34,310 nucleotides of DNA from a virus. The translations under genes were made by a program, and so were the position numbers. The first letter of the stretch is position 1; each line of letters starts with the position of its first letter. This document shows, one piece after another, positions 6,685 through 14,141 of this stretch. The notes below the pieces were generated by a model, which was not told where the DNA came from, did no database searches, and worked only from the letters and a program-made list of their open reading frames with translations. Location of the stretch: IMG/VR virus record IMGVR_UViG_3300007734_000607, positions 1-34,310 of that record. One strand, given 5' to 3'.

Positions 6685-9029
6685 GCAAGCTCAACCCCTG
6701 CGGCTCTCCCGTCTGCGCCACGGACAATCTTCTTAGGTGCGGCAATGATTGTCATCACACCGTTGATTTTATCCATTGCTGTGTTGTGCATATTGTTCAT
6801 GTTGTCGTGCATCTGAATCATGCGACTCATGGCTTGCGTCACGTTGTCACCCAGTTCTGCGGCAATCTTGGTGCTTGCAGCTTCTTGAGCTTCCATCAAA
6901 GGCAAATCTAAGCCAGGGTTCGCCCCAATCCGTGCCACCATGATCTTGGTTGCAGACTCTAGCTCTGACTTCCACTTTTCCAACTGTTCGGCAGCTTGCA
7001 ACTTGGCTTGTTCCATTGCCTGCGTGTATTGCTGTTTTTGCGCCTCAAGTTGAGATTCAGCTTGCAGCTTCATTTGTGCCATTTGCACATCTGCTTGCGC
7101 TTTAGCTTGAGCAACCTGTATATCGGCTTGCGCCCTTAACTGGTCTGCCTGCGCTGTGGCTTGCATTTTCATCTGCTCAGACTGTGCTTGAGCTTGCATC
7201 TTCATTTGCTCAAATTGTTGCTCTGCTTGCATCTTGACCACTTCAGGGTTCGGCGGTGGTGGCTGCTGCGCCATTTGCTGCTGTTTCATCTGCAACTCTT
7301 GCATAGCCGTGTCAATCGTGCCTTCAATCGGTGCGGCTTTCTTGTATGCGCCAACGCCAAACTTGACCAGTTCGATGAGCATAGGCACAAGTTCCGGCGC
7401 TTGTTGACCTAACGGCAACGCTTGCGTCAAAAACCCACCCATTGCTTGTAAAAACTCTGTGCGCTCACGTTTGTTCTGATTCTCGTCGATTTGCACAAGA
7501 CTGTCCGAATCAACCTGAATACGAAAAGAACGCAAAGGCTTGTCTTGCAGCAACATCAAAGCCTGTGGAATCAACGCCTGATCTGCGGGTTGCATAGCGC
7601 TTGCCGCGGCGTACTGGAGGATCGTAGACGGTTGAAACTTAGTGCAGATAACTTGCGCTTTTAGCTGAAATAGCTCGCTTGCGAACAAGGCAACATCTTC
7701 TTGCATTGAACGCAAACGCAAACCAGCATACTGCCCTTTGATTTGTTGGGCGGTAGCGGTTTCAGAGGCGGCGCCTTGTCCCCGAATAATGTCGCTAATA
7801 CCTGTGATTTCATAGATTTGGGCTTTGATTTCATTCATTGCTCGATAACATTGCATGAGCGTTGCCGCCATGACATCAATTGGCAACAAGTCAATCGAGC
7901 CTTTTAATCCGCCCTTTTCAGAGAACGCCATCCACTTATCCACAGGGATTAGTGTGTTGTTATCGCCCTCAGTCAAAAGGCGCTGCAAGGTGGGTTGTGA
8001 TGCGTCGTATACCCCACGCACACGCAACGCCTTCACTAGCCCGTCAATGCGGTCTGTCAGAATGTCTAGGTCTGTCGCTTGATCTTGATACAACACAAAG
8101 TCAGGCACAGGTACAAGCGTGTCGCTCGTCATCGTGGCGTACAAGGGTTTAGCACACGGAAAGAAGTTTTCTAGTTCTAGCGGATCTTCACGCTCGTCAA
8201 GTATGTCTGGGCAACTCTTGCTTAACCAATACACCTTGCCGCTTTCTTTGTCCCACAGCTCGCAAATCTTAGCTCTCGTAAAGTCTTTATTTTGTGTTGA
8301 ATACTGTTTGTTGGTTTCCGGCCCTGCATCCAAGGGAATCTTTTTAGCCTCATCTTCGCCAAACCGTTCGGCAAGGCTTTCTTTCGTCATGTAGACCCAG
8401 CGCCAAACGCTAGTCACTTCTTCCCATGTTCGGGCAACTGAGTGTCCAAAGTCCTTCCAATGCACATAATCGGTCGGCGCACACTCGTACTCAATTTCCT
8501 CTTGCGGCTCGACTTCCTCACCCAAACCGCCATCCATTATCATCGCAGTCTTAACTTGCTGATCGCCTTGCTCGTCCGGATCGTCAACGTCCTCAGTAAC
8601 CTGAAACCCATCTTCAGGTTCATCTTGCGCCCGAACGTGCGGCTCGTAGCGCACCCAAGCCACGCCTCGACCACCTAAGAATCTGTCCTCAACTGCGTGT
8701 TTCATGGTCGATCTGAAATCGGTGTAATGCTCGATCTCAAAGTCCAACGCACGTTCAATCAGCTGCGAGGCAACACGGGCAACTGGGTCGTTATCGCCAA
8801 AGCGTCTTGCAACGTCAGCTTTAGGCAACCTGGCATAGACTGACGGAATCAGCGTCTGTACGTTTGACCAAAGAATGTTGAATTTAGCGGTTTCGTTAGT
8901 GTTCTGATTGCGGTTGTCATCACGATAGCGCTTAACAATCTTAGTGGTGCGAGCTTCCCACTTCTTAAACTCATTGTCGTATTGACTGATTACATTCAGC
9001 CATTTTTGAACGCCAGTCAATGCTTCCAT
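6681..9029 (-). CDS. Portal protein
   Basis: 782 residues, the size range of large P22-type portals. The N-terminus (WEARTTKIVKRYRDDNRN, then FNILWSNVQTLIPSVYARLP at 50-69) and the core (YVHWKDFGHSVARTWEEV, ICELWDKESGKVYWLS, DLDILTDRIDGLVKALRVRG, ITGISDIIRGQGAASETATA) are the typical podovirus portal pattern. The portal is the dodecameric ring through which DNA is packaged and ejected. Residues 597-684 hold eight tandem 11-residue Gln/Ala/Met-rich repeats predicting a long coiled coil, like the helical barrel of P22-type portals that reaches into the head. The start ATG overlaps the FkbM gene stop (TAATG). Confidence 0.93.
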   Translation of the reverse strand: MEALTGVQKWLNVISQYDNEFKKWEARTTKIVKRYRDDNRNQNTNETAKFNILWSNVQTLIPSVYARLPKADVARRFGDNDPVARVASQLIERALDFEIEHYTDFRSTMKHAVEDRFLGGRGVAWVRYEPHVRAQDEPEDGFQVTEDVDDPDEQGDQQVKTAMIMDGGLGEEVEPQEEIEYECAPTDYVHWKDFGHSVARTWEEVTSVWRWVYMTKESLAERFGEDEAKKIPLDAGPETNKQYSTQNKDFTRAKICELWDKESGKVYWLSKSCPDILDEREDPLELENFFPCAKPLYATMTSDTLVPVPDFVLYQDQATDLDILTDRIDGLVKALRVRGVYDASQPTLQRLLTEGDNNTLIPVDKWMAFSEKGGLKGSIDLLPIDVMAATLMQCYRAMNEIKAQIYEITGISDIIRGQGAASETATAQQIKGQYAGLRLRSMQEDVALFASELFQLKAQVICTKFQPSTILQYAAASAMQPADQALIPQALMLLQDKPLRSFRIQVDSDSLVQIDENQNKRERTEFLQAMGGFLTQALPLGQQAPELVPMLIELVKFGVGAYKKAAPIEGTIDTAMQELQMKQQQMAQQPPPPNPEVVKMQAEQQFEQMKMQAQAQSEQMKMQATAQADQLRAQADIQVAQAKAQADVQMAQMKLQAESQLEAQKQQYTQAMEQAKLQAAEQLEKWKSELESATKIMVARIGANPGLDLPLMEAQEAASTKIAAELGDNVTQAMSRMIQMHDNMNNMHNTAMDKINGVMTIIAAPKKIVRGADGRAAGVELA
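6978..7241 (-). repeat. Eight 33-bp (11-codon) repeats in portal gene
   Basis: Codons 597-684 of the portal break cleanly into eight units of 11 residues, for example QMKMQAQAQSE, QMKMQATAQAD, QAKAQADVQMA and QMKLQAESQLE. A hendecad period predicts a nearly straight or right-handed coiled coil, unlike the seven-residue period of ordinary coiled coils. The DNA of the units is similar but not identical. Confidence 0.85.
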
Positions 9030-9640
9030 TACATTCTCGCAAAAATTACGTCACGGTTTACCCGCCCGACAATCTTATAACCCCAATCTTGGAGTAATCC
9101 GATTGTGTCCTCGTCGGTGTATCCATAGCGACTGCCCAAGCCTTTAAGCTCAAGAGTGATGACCGGATACGTCTTTTTAATGGTTTTCTCTGCCCCAAGC
9201 AAAGCTAAATGCTCGTAGCCTTCAATGTCTAGCTGGATGAAGTCGCAATCATGCACTTCAAAGTAATCAATTGGCATGACTCGCACATCGTTGCCTGCCT
9301 TTAATTGATGCGCCCCAATGTTCTCAGGGTAAACATGGTCAACAGACGCTGTGCCTTCTTTGTCACCAAACGCAGCTTGTGCGTGGTCAATGTTGTCATG
9401 GCCTGCAACATTTAACAACAATGCTTGGTAATTGACCGTATCCGGCTCGACTGTGATGACACGCTCAAATTGTTTTGCCATCGTTACCGGATAAACACCG
9501 ACATTGCCGCCTGCCTGAATAACGGTGCGAAACTGGTTCATGTGGGTATAGCTGACATTCAAATCCGGCAGCTCAGACAAGATTGCTGGCAAACAGCACT
9601 CGTCAATATCGGGAACTTGCCAGCCTTCAACCAATTTCAT
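9029..9640 (-). CDS. FkbM family methyltransferase
   Basis: 203 residues. It has the SAM-binding motif IQAGGNVGVYP (41-51), the acidic residue ending the second strand (VITVEPDTVNYQALLLN, Glu65), and the FkbM signature DFIQLDIEGYEHLALLGAE (133-151). FkbM enzymes O-methylate sugars or small molecules. In phages they often lie among structural or glycosyltransferase genes. Here it lies between a glycosyltransferase-like gene (14-base overlap) and the portal gene (one-base overlap), so it is co-translated with head proteins. A likely role is methylating a sugar on the virion or host surface; the substrate is unknown. Confidence 0.88.
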   Translation of the reverse strand: MKLVEGWQVPDIDECCLPAILSELPDLNVSYTHMNQFRTVIQAGGNVGVYPVTMAKQFERVITVEPDTVNYQALLLNVAGHDNIDHAQAAFGDKEGTASVDHVYPENIGAHQLKAGNDVRVMPIDYFEVHDCDFIQLDIEGYEHLALLGAEKTIKKTYPVITLELKGLGSRYGYTDEDTIGLLQDWGYKIVGRVNRDVIFARM

Positions 9641-10217
9641 ACGGTATCCTTGTTTGTTCCCACGGTCTTGGTTTGCCGTGAAATATCACAACCTTGGCAT
9701 CGTCTAACCCTTTGGGTAGCACATCAGCCTTAAAGCTCACAATTCCGTCTGTAATGTCCTGCCAATACGTTACCTTGTCTTTCATGTGGTGTTCAATATA
9801 AGACTGATCGCCACCAGCTGCGTACATCTGTAAATCAGCAAACTTGTTGTATAAATCTACGGGTTTACTCCAATACATCATGCTCGACTGCATCGCTTTC
9901 GGGTTGTACTGACCCCTATAAACGTCACGCATAATCACAAAATCATGCTGCTTTGCCGCCTCAATCATCTCGGTGCAGTCATCAATAATGACGGTATCCA
10001 AGTCAAAATACAGCGCACTCGGTAGCCGAAACAACTCCATCTTTGCCCACCAACCCGCCCAATCGTGCTTTAACAGGATGGTTTCGCAACTTAACTGTAT
10101 GTCTGACAGGCAAACAAACTCATGCGGTGGCAGATACTTAGCGCACATTCGTTGCAGCTTATAAACGTGCTGCGGCTCAAAGTCCCCACCAGACCGCAAG
10201 ACCGACGCTACGATCAT
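9627..10217 (-). CDS. Glycosyltransferase-like protein (GT-A fold)
   Basis: 196 residues. It begins IVASVLRSGGDFEPQHVYKL and has HEFVCLSDI, DWAGWWAKMELFRLP and the key strand LYFDLDTVIID (69-79) with a DxD (Asp72-Leu-Asp74), the metal/nucleotide-sugar site of GT-A enzymes. Later conserved parts are MYAAGGDQSYI and VVIFHGKPRPWE. This pattern is common in phages as a small putative glycosyltransferase next to terminase or portal. It overlaps the FkbM gene downstream and the virion protein gene upstream (ATGA). Donor and acceptor are unknown; virion or host-surface glycosylation is inference. Confidence 0.8.
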   Translation of the reverse strand: MIVASVLRSGGDFEPQHVYKLQRMCAKYLPPHEFVCLSDIQLSCETILLKHDWAGWWAKMELFRLPSALYFDLDTVIIDDCTEMIEAAKQHDFVIMRDVYRGQYNPKAMQSSMMYWSKPVDLYNKFADLQMYAAGGDQSYIEHHMKDKVTYWQDITDGIVSFKADVLPKGLDDAKVVIFHGKPRPWEQTRIPYEIG

Positions 10218-10537
10218 GCTGAGAAGATGCCTACCGCCATGACTTCAGACCCAGCGCCTGTTGTAATCTTCCAAGCGCCGTTTTGACTGATTGCGTTGAT
10301 CTCGACGTTATACACACCAATGCCGCCGCCTGGTGAGTTTGGCAGAATAGTGTGCGTCAAGATGCCTGCGCCTGTGCCGTCAACGATTTGAACTGCCGCC
10401 GTTGCAGCTGTAGCCACGGTAATGACGATGCGGTGCAGATAATCACCAACTGCGCCTGTGCCGCCTAAGACTTGTGCCGACTGGCTTGCTGCAACGTGTT
10501 CGTATTGGTATCTAAAGGGATTCTGTACGCCACTCAT
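10214..10537 (-). CDS. Small conserved virion protein between terminase and portal
   Basis: 107 residues, beta-rich. The block SAQVLGGTGAVGDYLHRIVI (about residues 19-38) followed by an Ala/Thr/Val/Gly-rich body (VQIVDGTGAGILTHTILPNS, WKITTGAGSEVMAVGIFSA) is a pattern seen in many podoviruses and siphoviruses near the terminase and portal, of unknown function. The start overlaps the terminase stop (ATGA at 10537-10534). A decoration or head-fibre role is plausible but unproven. Confidence 0.75.
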   Translation of the reverse strand: MSGVQNPFRYQYEHVAASQSAQVLGGTGAVGDYLHRIVITVATAATAAVQIVDGTGAGILTHTILPNSPGGGIGVYNVEINAISQNGAWKITTGAGSEVMAVGIFSA

Positions 10538-12732
10538 AATCTTCTACTCCGTTGTGTTGTGTGGGTTGCCCACATATCATTCAATGTAACTGTGTTCTCA
10601 GGCCCGACCATCAGCGGCTTGATCGTATCCGGTGCTTTAACCTTCGGCTCTAACCTCCAAGCAATCGCCAACATCCTAAATGCGTCAGCTGGGTGCGAGC
10701 AATTGTGAACAATTGCCCCATTTGCTAAAGAAAATTCGTTTGCATTTGGAACGGTTAAACACCAGACATCATCAGTCTGATTTAACTTTTTGACGCTCTC
10801 TATATCGAGCAGTTGCGGCTTTGTCTGCGCCCCTAGCCCTATACGCTTTAACTTTACAAGCCTCTGTGCAATACTTTTGCATACTTGCTGATTTTCTAAC
10901 CAATGCCATAAATAACACATTGCATTGTAAACACGGCTTTTCTTCTCTTTTGTTTTTTGTCCAAAATTGTTGTCTAGCTGCGTGTCGTTTGTGCCATAAC
11001 CTGCCTTCATCTGATTGATGCCATGCTGTTGCGGAATCTCTAGCGGATTGATTAAATCCTTTTTTAGGATTGGCGTGCCATGTTTCTGAAAGATGTATTT
11101 TTGCGGGTATACATTCAAGGTTGTGCAACTGGTTGTTTTTAGGGTTGCTGTCTTTGTGATGGATGTGACAGCCATCTGGAATAACACCGAACGCTGATCT
11201 CCAAACATCTCGATGCAACTTTTTACCACCTCTTGAAAGGTATTTGTCACTTGGCCATAAACGGTATAAACCGCCATCGAAATACTGCGTAATCGGGTCA
11301 AGGACGATAGGATTTGAGAACCCTTCGTTAGGTTCTCTGCTAATACCCACCCGTTCACCGTTTTGAATAAATGATCCGGCGTACATTTCACCGAATAACC
11401 GTTTGCGAACTCCACCTGCACAAGTTGGGCATTTTTCCTCGTCACACGAGGGTTTGTGTATTGTTTCCAGCCACATGATGTTAGAACCTCTCCAATATTG
11501 GGTAGATTCATTATCTGTTGTGTTCCGTAACGTGTCAATACCATAGTATCACCTGTAAAACACCAATCATGCCGTGGCGTTTGCCTAAATGCTTTCTTGT
11601 CCTCGTCGTATTCCCGCTGATATTGCCTGAGTGCCTCTAGTCCATCGTGCGTGCGTTCTGCATCAAACCAACACATCGGCAGCATCTGTCTGACCGCCTG
11701 AATCCCGTCTTGCACCGACAAATCAGGCACAATCGCCATGTTGTTGATGCCTAGATACTCACTCAATTGCTCAATAACCGACTTGCCCGCAGCTGCTAGT
11801 GTTTTAGCCCTAGCGTCATGCGGTAGGTAATGTTTACCGTAAATATACGGCTTTTCTACGACTATTTTAGCTATTTCTGCAATATTTGCACCAGATATTG
11901 CAAAATAATCTATTACATGAATTTCGTTACGCACGACTTGATACCACCAAATCGCCGTGTCATCTCGATAGCCTAAGTCCCAAGCCGTGTGCGTAGGTAT
12001 GTGCGGATCGTAGTCAACACGCCTAACCTGTCCGGCCTCGGTCACTTTGCGTAAGTCTTCGCCATAAAAAGCGCCGACAATGGCAGCTTCAAATGAGCAT
12101 TGAAACTCTTGCAGAAATTGGTCTTGAGAAATCTGTGCGGCCGCGGCTTTGAGTTCTGCTTCGGGCAACAGTCCAGATTCGGATGCTTTTAAGACAAGGT
12201 GAAACCACTCATCAGGTGTGCGCCTAGCTGTTTCGTATATGTCCCAAAACTGATTTTTGCCCTTTGGAGTTCCCGCAAAGACTGCCCAACCCTGTTTGTC
12301 GGACAATAAGGGTCTGATTACGTTTCCCCAGACTGACGGTCTAAAGTCACCGTATTCGTCCATGAACACGCCATCAAGACCAACTCCCCGCATGGCATCG
12401 GCATTGTCTGCACCAAAGAGTCGTATCTTGGCGCCAGTTATAAGTTCAACCGTCAGCTCGGCCTCATTGCTCGATGCGAGGACTGGTGCTGCAAAGCGTT
12501 TGATATAGTCCCAAGCCACGGACTTAGCTTGGCTGCGAAACGGTGCAATGTAGGCAAATAATGGGCTTTCAGTCTTGCACATGAGTGCGGCACGGATAAT
12601 GTCGTTAATTGCTGCGACAGTCTTGCCTGCGCGACGGTGGGCAACTAGACAAGCCCAGCGCTCGGTGCGGTTGTGAAACGATTTGAACGCTGCCCGTGGT
12701 TTATACGGGATTGTTTCTACTCGTCTTGCCAT
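10534..12732 (-). CDS. Terminase large subunit with in-frame intein
   Basis: 732 codons. The ATPase half has Walker A (CLVAHRRAGKT, ending at residue 38) and Walker B (GVFMDEYGDF, 121-130). The nuclease half has AWDLGYRDDTAIWWY (250-264) and ends with the last RuvC-type motif CSHPADAFRML (678-688, Asp683). Residues 391-677 are an intein, so the spliced protein would be about 445 residues, normal for a terminase. The enzyme packages and cuts DNA at the portal. Its start overlaps the small subunit gene by 16 bases, and its stop overlaps the next start (ATGA). Activity should require splicing, because the intein separates the last catalytic motif from the rest. Confidence 0.93.
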   Translation of the reverse strand: MARRVETIPYKPRAAFKSFHNRTERWACLVAHRRAGKTVAAINDIIRAALMCKTESPLFAYIAPFRSQAKSVAWDYIKRFAAPVLASSNEAELTVELITGAKIRLFGADNADAMRGVGLDGVFMDEYGDFRPSVWGNVIRPLLSDKQGWAVFAGTPKGKNQFWDIYETARRTPDEWFHLVLKASESGLLPEAELKAAAAQISQDQFLQEFQCSFEAAIVGAFYGEDLRKVTEAGQVRRVDYDPHIPTHTAWDLGYRDDTAIWWYQVVRNEIHVIDYFAISGANIAEIAKIVVEKPYIYGKHYLPHDARAKTLAAAGKSVIEQLSEYLGINNMAIVPDLSVQDGIQAVRQMLPMCWFDAERTHDGLEALRQYQREYDEDKKAFRQTPRHDWCFTGDTMVLTRYGTQQIMNLPNIGEVLTSCGWKQYTNPRVTRKNAQLVQVEFANGYSVKCTPDHLFKTVNGWVLAENLTKGSQILSSLTRLRSISMAVYTVYGQVTNTFQEVVKSCIEMFGDQRSVLFQMAVTSITKTATLKTTSCTTLNVYPQKYIFQKHGTPILKKDLINPLEIPQQHGINQMKAGYGTNDTQLDNNFGQKTKEKKSRVYNAMCYLWHWLENQQVCKSIAQRLVKLKRIGLGAQTKPQLLDIESVKKLNQTDDVWCLTVPNANEFSLANGAIVHNCSHPADAFRMLAIAWRLEPKVKAPDTIKPLMVGPENTVTLNDMWATHTTQRSRRL
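10702..11562 (-). mobile_element. Intein inserted in terminase nuclease motif
   Basis: The intein covers terminase codons 391-677. The splice junctions are HDW/CFTGD and IVHN/CSHPAD. Block A is CFTGDTMVLTRYG with Cys1. Block B is VEFANGYSVKCTPDHLF with the T-x-x-H pattern (Thr451, His454). Block F is DVWCLTVPNANEFSLANG and block G is the terminal His-Asn followed by Cys. The roughly 175 residues between the splicing blocks carry no LAGLIDADG or HNH motif in this frame. An HNH endonuclease is encoded there in another frame (10772-11476). The insertion lies a few residues before the last catalytic Asp, in the most conserved part of the gene, as homing elements usually do. Confidence 0.93.
10772..11476 (-). 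CDS. HNH homing endonuclease nested out of frame in the intein
   Basis: 234 codons in a different - strand frame from the terminase/intein. The core is KKLHRDVWRSAFGVIPDGCH (85-104) then IHHKDSNPKNNQLHNLECIP (105-124), the typical HNH motif of phage homing endonucleases. The C-terminus carries a zinc finger (C182-x2-C185, C203-x3-C207) followed by AYRARG. GGAGAGG lies about ten bases before the ATG at 11476, so it can be translated on its own. Residues 1-56 overlap the coding of intein blocks A-B, so a later start (Met31 at 11386) is possible. It ends just where the C-terminal splicing domain begins. It probably drives homing of the intein by cutting intein-free terminase genes. Confidence 0.82.
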   Translation of the reverse strand: MWLETIHKPSCDEEKCPTCAGGVRKRLFGEMYAGSFIQNGERVGISREPNEGFSNPIVLDPITQYFDGGLYRLWPSDKYLSRGGKKLHRDVWRSAFGVIPDGCHIHHKDSNPKNNQLHNLECIPAKIHLSETWHANPKKGFNQSARDSATAWHQSDEGRLWHKRHAARQQFWTKNKREEKPCLQCNVLFMALVRKSASMQKYCTEACKVKAYRARGADKAATARYRERQKVKSD

Positions 12733-13043
12733 TTCACAATCAATTCAATCGGGCTGTTATCCACGCCACTATGTTCGGTTCGTGCAAGTTTAGGTGAGGC
12801 AAACTCTGCTAATTGAGCAATAAGCGTCAAAGCACCCTTTGGATCTGGTTTAACCTGATCGCCATCGCCATGAGCAACGGTTTCTAGCCACTTGCCTACG
12901 TTCTCTGAATTATTCTCTAACAAGGCTGTAACGGTATCTCTAAAGGCTTTTGTAGCTTTATTGACGCTACCCTTCTTTCTGCCGATCCCTGCTGCTGGTG
13001 GTTTAGGTCGCACACCAGACTTCACTACTTTGCTGATTTCCAT
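12717..13043 (-). CDS. Terminase small subunit-like protein
   Basis: 108 residues from the ATG at 13043; a TTG four codons earlier (13055) is an alternative. The N-terminal half is basic with GRKKGSVNKATKAFRDTVTA, typical of small terminase or related DNA-recognition proteins. The C-terminal half is helical (GALTLIAQLAEFASPKLART) and ends in IELIVKWQDE. It overlaps the large subunit start by 16 bases, the usual order. It should bind the packaging start site and load the large subunit. No cos or pac site could be identified by eye. Confidence 0.82.
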   Translation of the reverse strand: MEISKVVKSGVRPKPPAAGIGRKKGSVNKATKAFRDTVTALLENNSENVGKWLETVAHGDGDQVKPDPKGALTLIAQLAEFASPKLARTEHSGVDNSPIELIVKWQDE

Positions 13044-13087
13044 ATCTTTTCTCAATGGTCTTAGATTTAAGATAGATTGAGTTTAGC

Positions 13088-13372
13088 TTACTTATTACGT
13101 TTGCTGATATTGTGCGCTTTAGCAATTGCGTCTGCCTTGCTCGATGCGCCCCATGCCTTGAGTGCTAACGCTAATCTGGTCGGTTTCCCGTCTTTCTCCA
13201 TCGGGCCTGCCGTGTTGCCCATTCGTGCGAGAAAACTGGCTCGGCGTGGGTTATCGCCTGATTTAACTGGTGGCTTTAGATTCATGCCCTCTGCTTTGGC
13301 ACTCGCTCGACCCTTGGCATTTAGACCACCAGCAGGGTTCTGTCCTTCTTTGCGTTGCCAAGCCGCTGTCAT
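13088..13372 (-). CDS. Conserved basic phage protein (DUF6321-like)
   Basis: 94 residues, rich in Lys, Gly and Ala. Blocks WQRKEGQNPAGGLNAKGRAS, PPVKSGDNPRRASFLARMGN, GPMEKDGKPTRLALALKAWG and SSKADAIAKAHNISKRNK match a conserved phage family I remember as DUF6321; the number is from memory. No catalytic motif is seen. It lies just before the terminase small subunit and its ATG overlaps the previous stop (ATGA). A nucleic-acid or packaging-related role is possible from its charge and position. Confidence 0.8.
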   Translation of the reverse strand: MTAAWQRKEGQNPAGGLNAKGRASAKAEGMNLKPPVKSGDNPRRASFLARMGNTAGPMEKDGKPTRLALALKAWGASSKADAIAKAHNISKRNK

Positions 13373-13521
13373 TTCTTTTCGTCTTTAGCTGTCTTGGCTG
13401 ATTCTTTGAAATGTTTGGCGGTTGGTGCGCCTGGATCGCCTGGCTTTCTCATCTTTTTGCCGCTGCCTGCTTTGATTCGTTCCTGTTTGGCAAGAATATT
13501 GGCGTAGAGTCCCGCTTTCAT
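13369..13521 (-). CDS. Small basic conserved phage protein (50 aa)
   Basis: A 50-residue gene with ATG at 13521 overlapping the DUF5856 stop (ATGA) and with its own stop overlapping the next ATG (13372). The sequence begins MKAGLYANILAKQERIKAGS and continues KMRKPGDPGAPTAKHFKESA, ending Lys-rich. I recognise this short Lys/Gly/Pro-rich protein from other phages, where it is also placed next to the DUF6321-like gene. The coupled overlaps on both sides support it. The function is unknown. Confidence 0.8.
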   Translation of the reverse strand: MKAGLYANILAKQERIKAGSGKKMRKPGDPGAPTAKHFKESAKTAKDEKK

Positions 13522-13874
13522 TTGAACGTCTTTAGCTTATAAAGGGTTGAATCAATTAATTGAGCAATTTCGTCAATTAAATTTTGCAACTCTGTTTCCT
13601 TGGGCAGCTCGGTGCGTATGTCTTTGACAAACGCTTTGACGCTAGTAATGTACTTTACTGGATCGGTAGCTAAATGAAAGTCTTTAGGATACGACTTAAT
13701 CTGCTCGTAGCAACCTTGATAAGTTTCTGCCCAAGTATCAATTAAGTCGATAATGCCTTCGTAGTATTTTTGCAACGCTTTATGCTTGGCATAAGAGTCT
13801 GTTTGCAAGTGCATAAAGTGTGCATTTGTTCCGCTGTGAAACAAGGTAGACACGAAAACGGCAGGATAGTCCAT
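13518..13874 (-). CDS. DUF5856 ferritin/Dps-like protein
   Basis: 118 residues, all helical. The N-terminus FVSTLFHSGTNAHFMHLQTD is followed by SYAKHKALQKYYEGIIDLID with the spaced His and Glu residues of a four-helix ferritin-like bundle, then DTWAETYQGCYEQI and LQNLIDEIAQLIDSTLYKLK. This is the DUF5856 family of phage proteins, Dps/ferritin-like in predicted fold. The role in infection is unknown; protection of DNA or metal handling is inference. A TGAGG ribosome-binding site precedes the ATG. The stop overlaps the next start. Confidence 0.83.
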   Translation of the reverse strand: MDYPAVFVSTLFHSGTNAHFMHLQTDSYAKHKALQKYYEGIIDLIDTWAETYQGCYEQIKSYPKDFHLATDPVKYITSVKAFVKDIRTELPKETELQNLIDEIAQLIDSTLYKLKTFK

Positions 13875-13880
13875 ATGGCC

Positions 13881-14141
13881 TCACAATGCTAAAACATCGT
13901 CAATAGACTCAATTCTAACAAAAATACCACCTTTCCAATCGTTTTGCCACTCAATTTGCTGTGGTGTAAATTTTGCTTTGTTGTCCCGTTTGATCTCAAA
14001 CAGGTAAGTAACCCCATGTTTCCCTGCTAATAAATCTGGGCAACCTTTGCCTACGGCTGACAAATCGGTGACAGAAAACCCTAATTGTCGCAGCGCAGCA
14101 ACAATTTCTTTTTGATTAACGTCAACTCGTTTAGCTTTCAA
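13881..14141 (-). CDS. VRR-NUC-type nuclease
   Basis: 86 residues starting at a TTG (14141) that overlaps the stop of the upstream nuclease (TTGA). It carries the PD-(D/E)XK core as GKGCPDLLAG (31-40, Asp36) and YLFEIKRD (46-53, Glu49 and Lys51), followed by KFTPQQIEWQNDWKGG. This is the compact phage VRR-NUC layout, related to Holliday-junction resolvases. It probably resolves branched DNA before packaging. It pairs with the Ref-like nuclease just upstream. Confidence 0.87.
   Translation of the reverse strand: MKAKRVDVNQKEIVAALRQLGFSVTDLSAVGKGCPDLLAGKHGVTYLFEIKRDNKAKFTPQQIEWQNDWKGGIFVRIESIDDVLAL

Noticed and set aside
6486-6911. + strand ORF of 141 codons over the portal end
   Set aside because: Opposite-strand shadow of the portal and the small acidic gene, with Cys/His-rich random sequence.
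10702-11562. Frameshift or sequencing error explaining the out-of-frame HNH in the intein
   Set aside because: Both splicing halves are in the same frame and the HNH gene has its own start, ribosome-binding site and stop; two compensating errors would be needed, and the terminase frame has no stop over the whole region.
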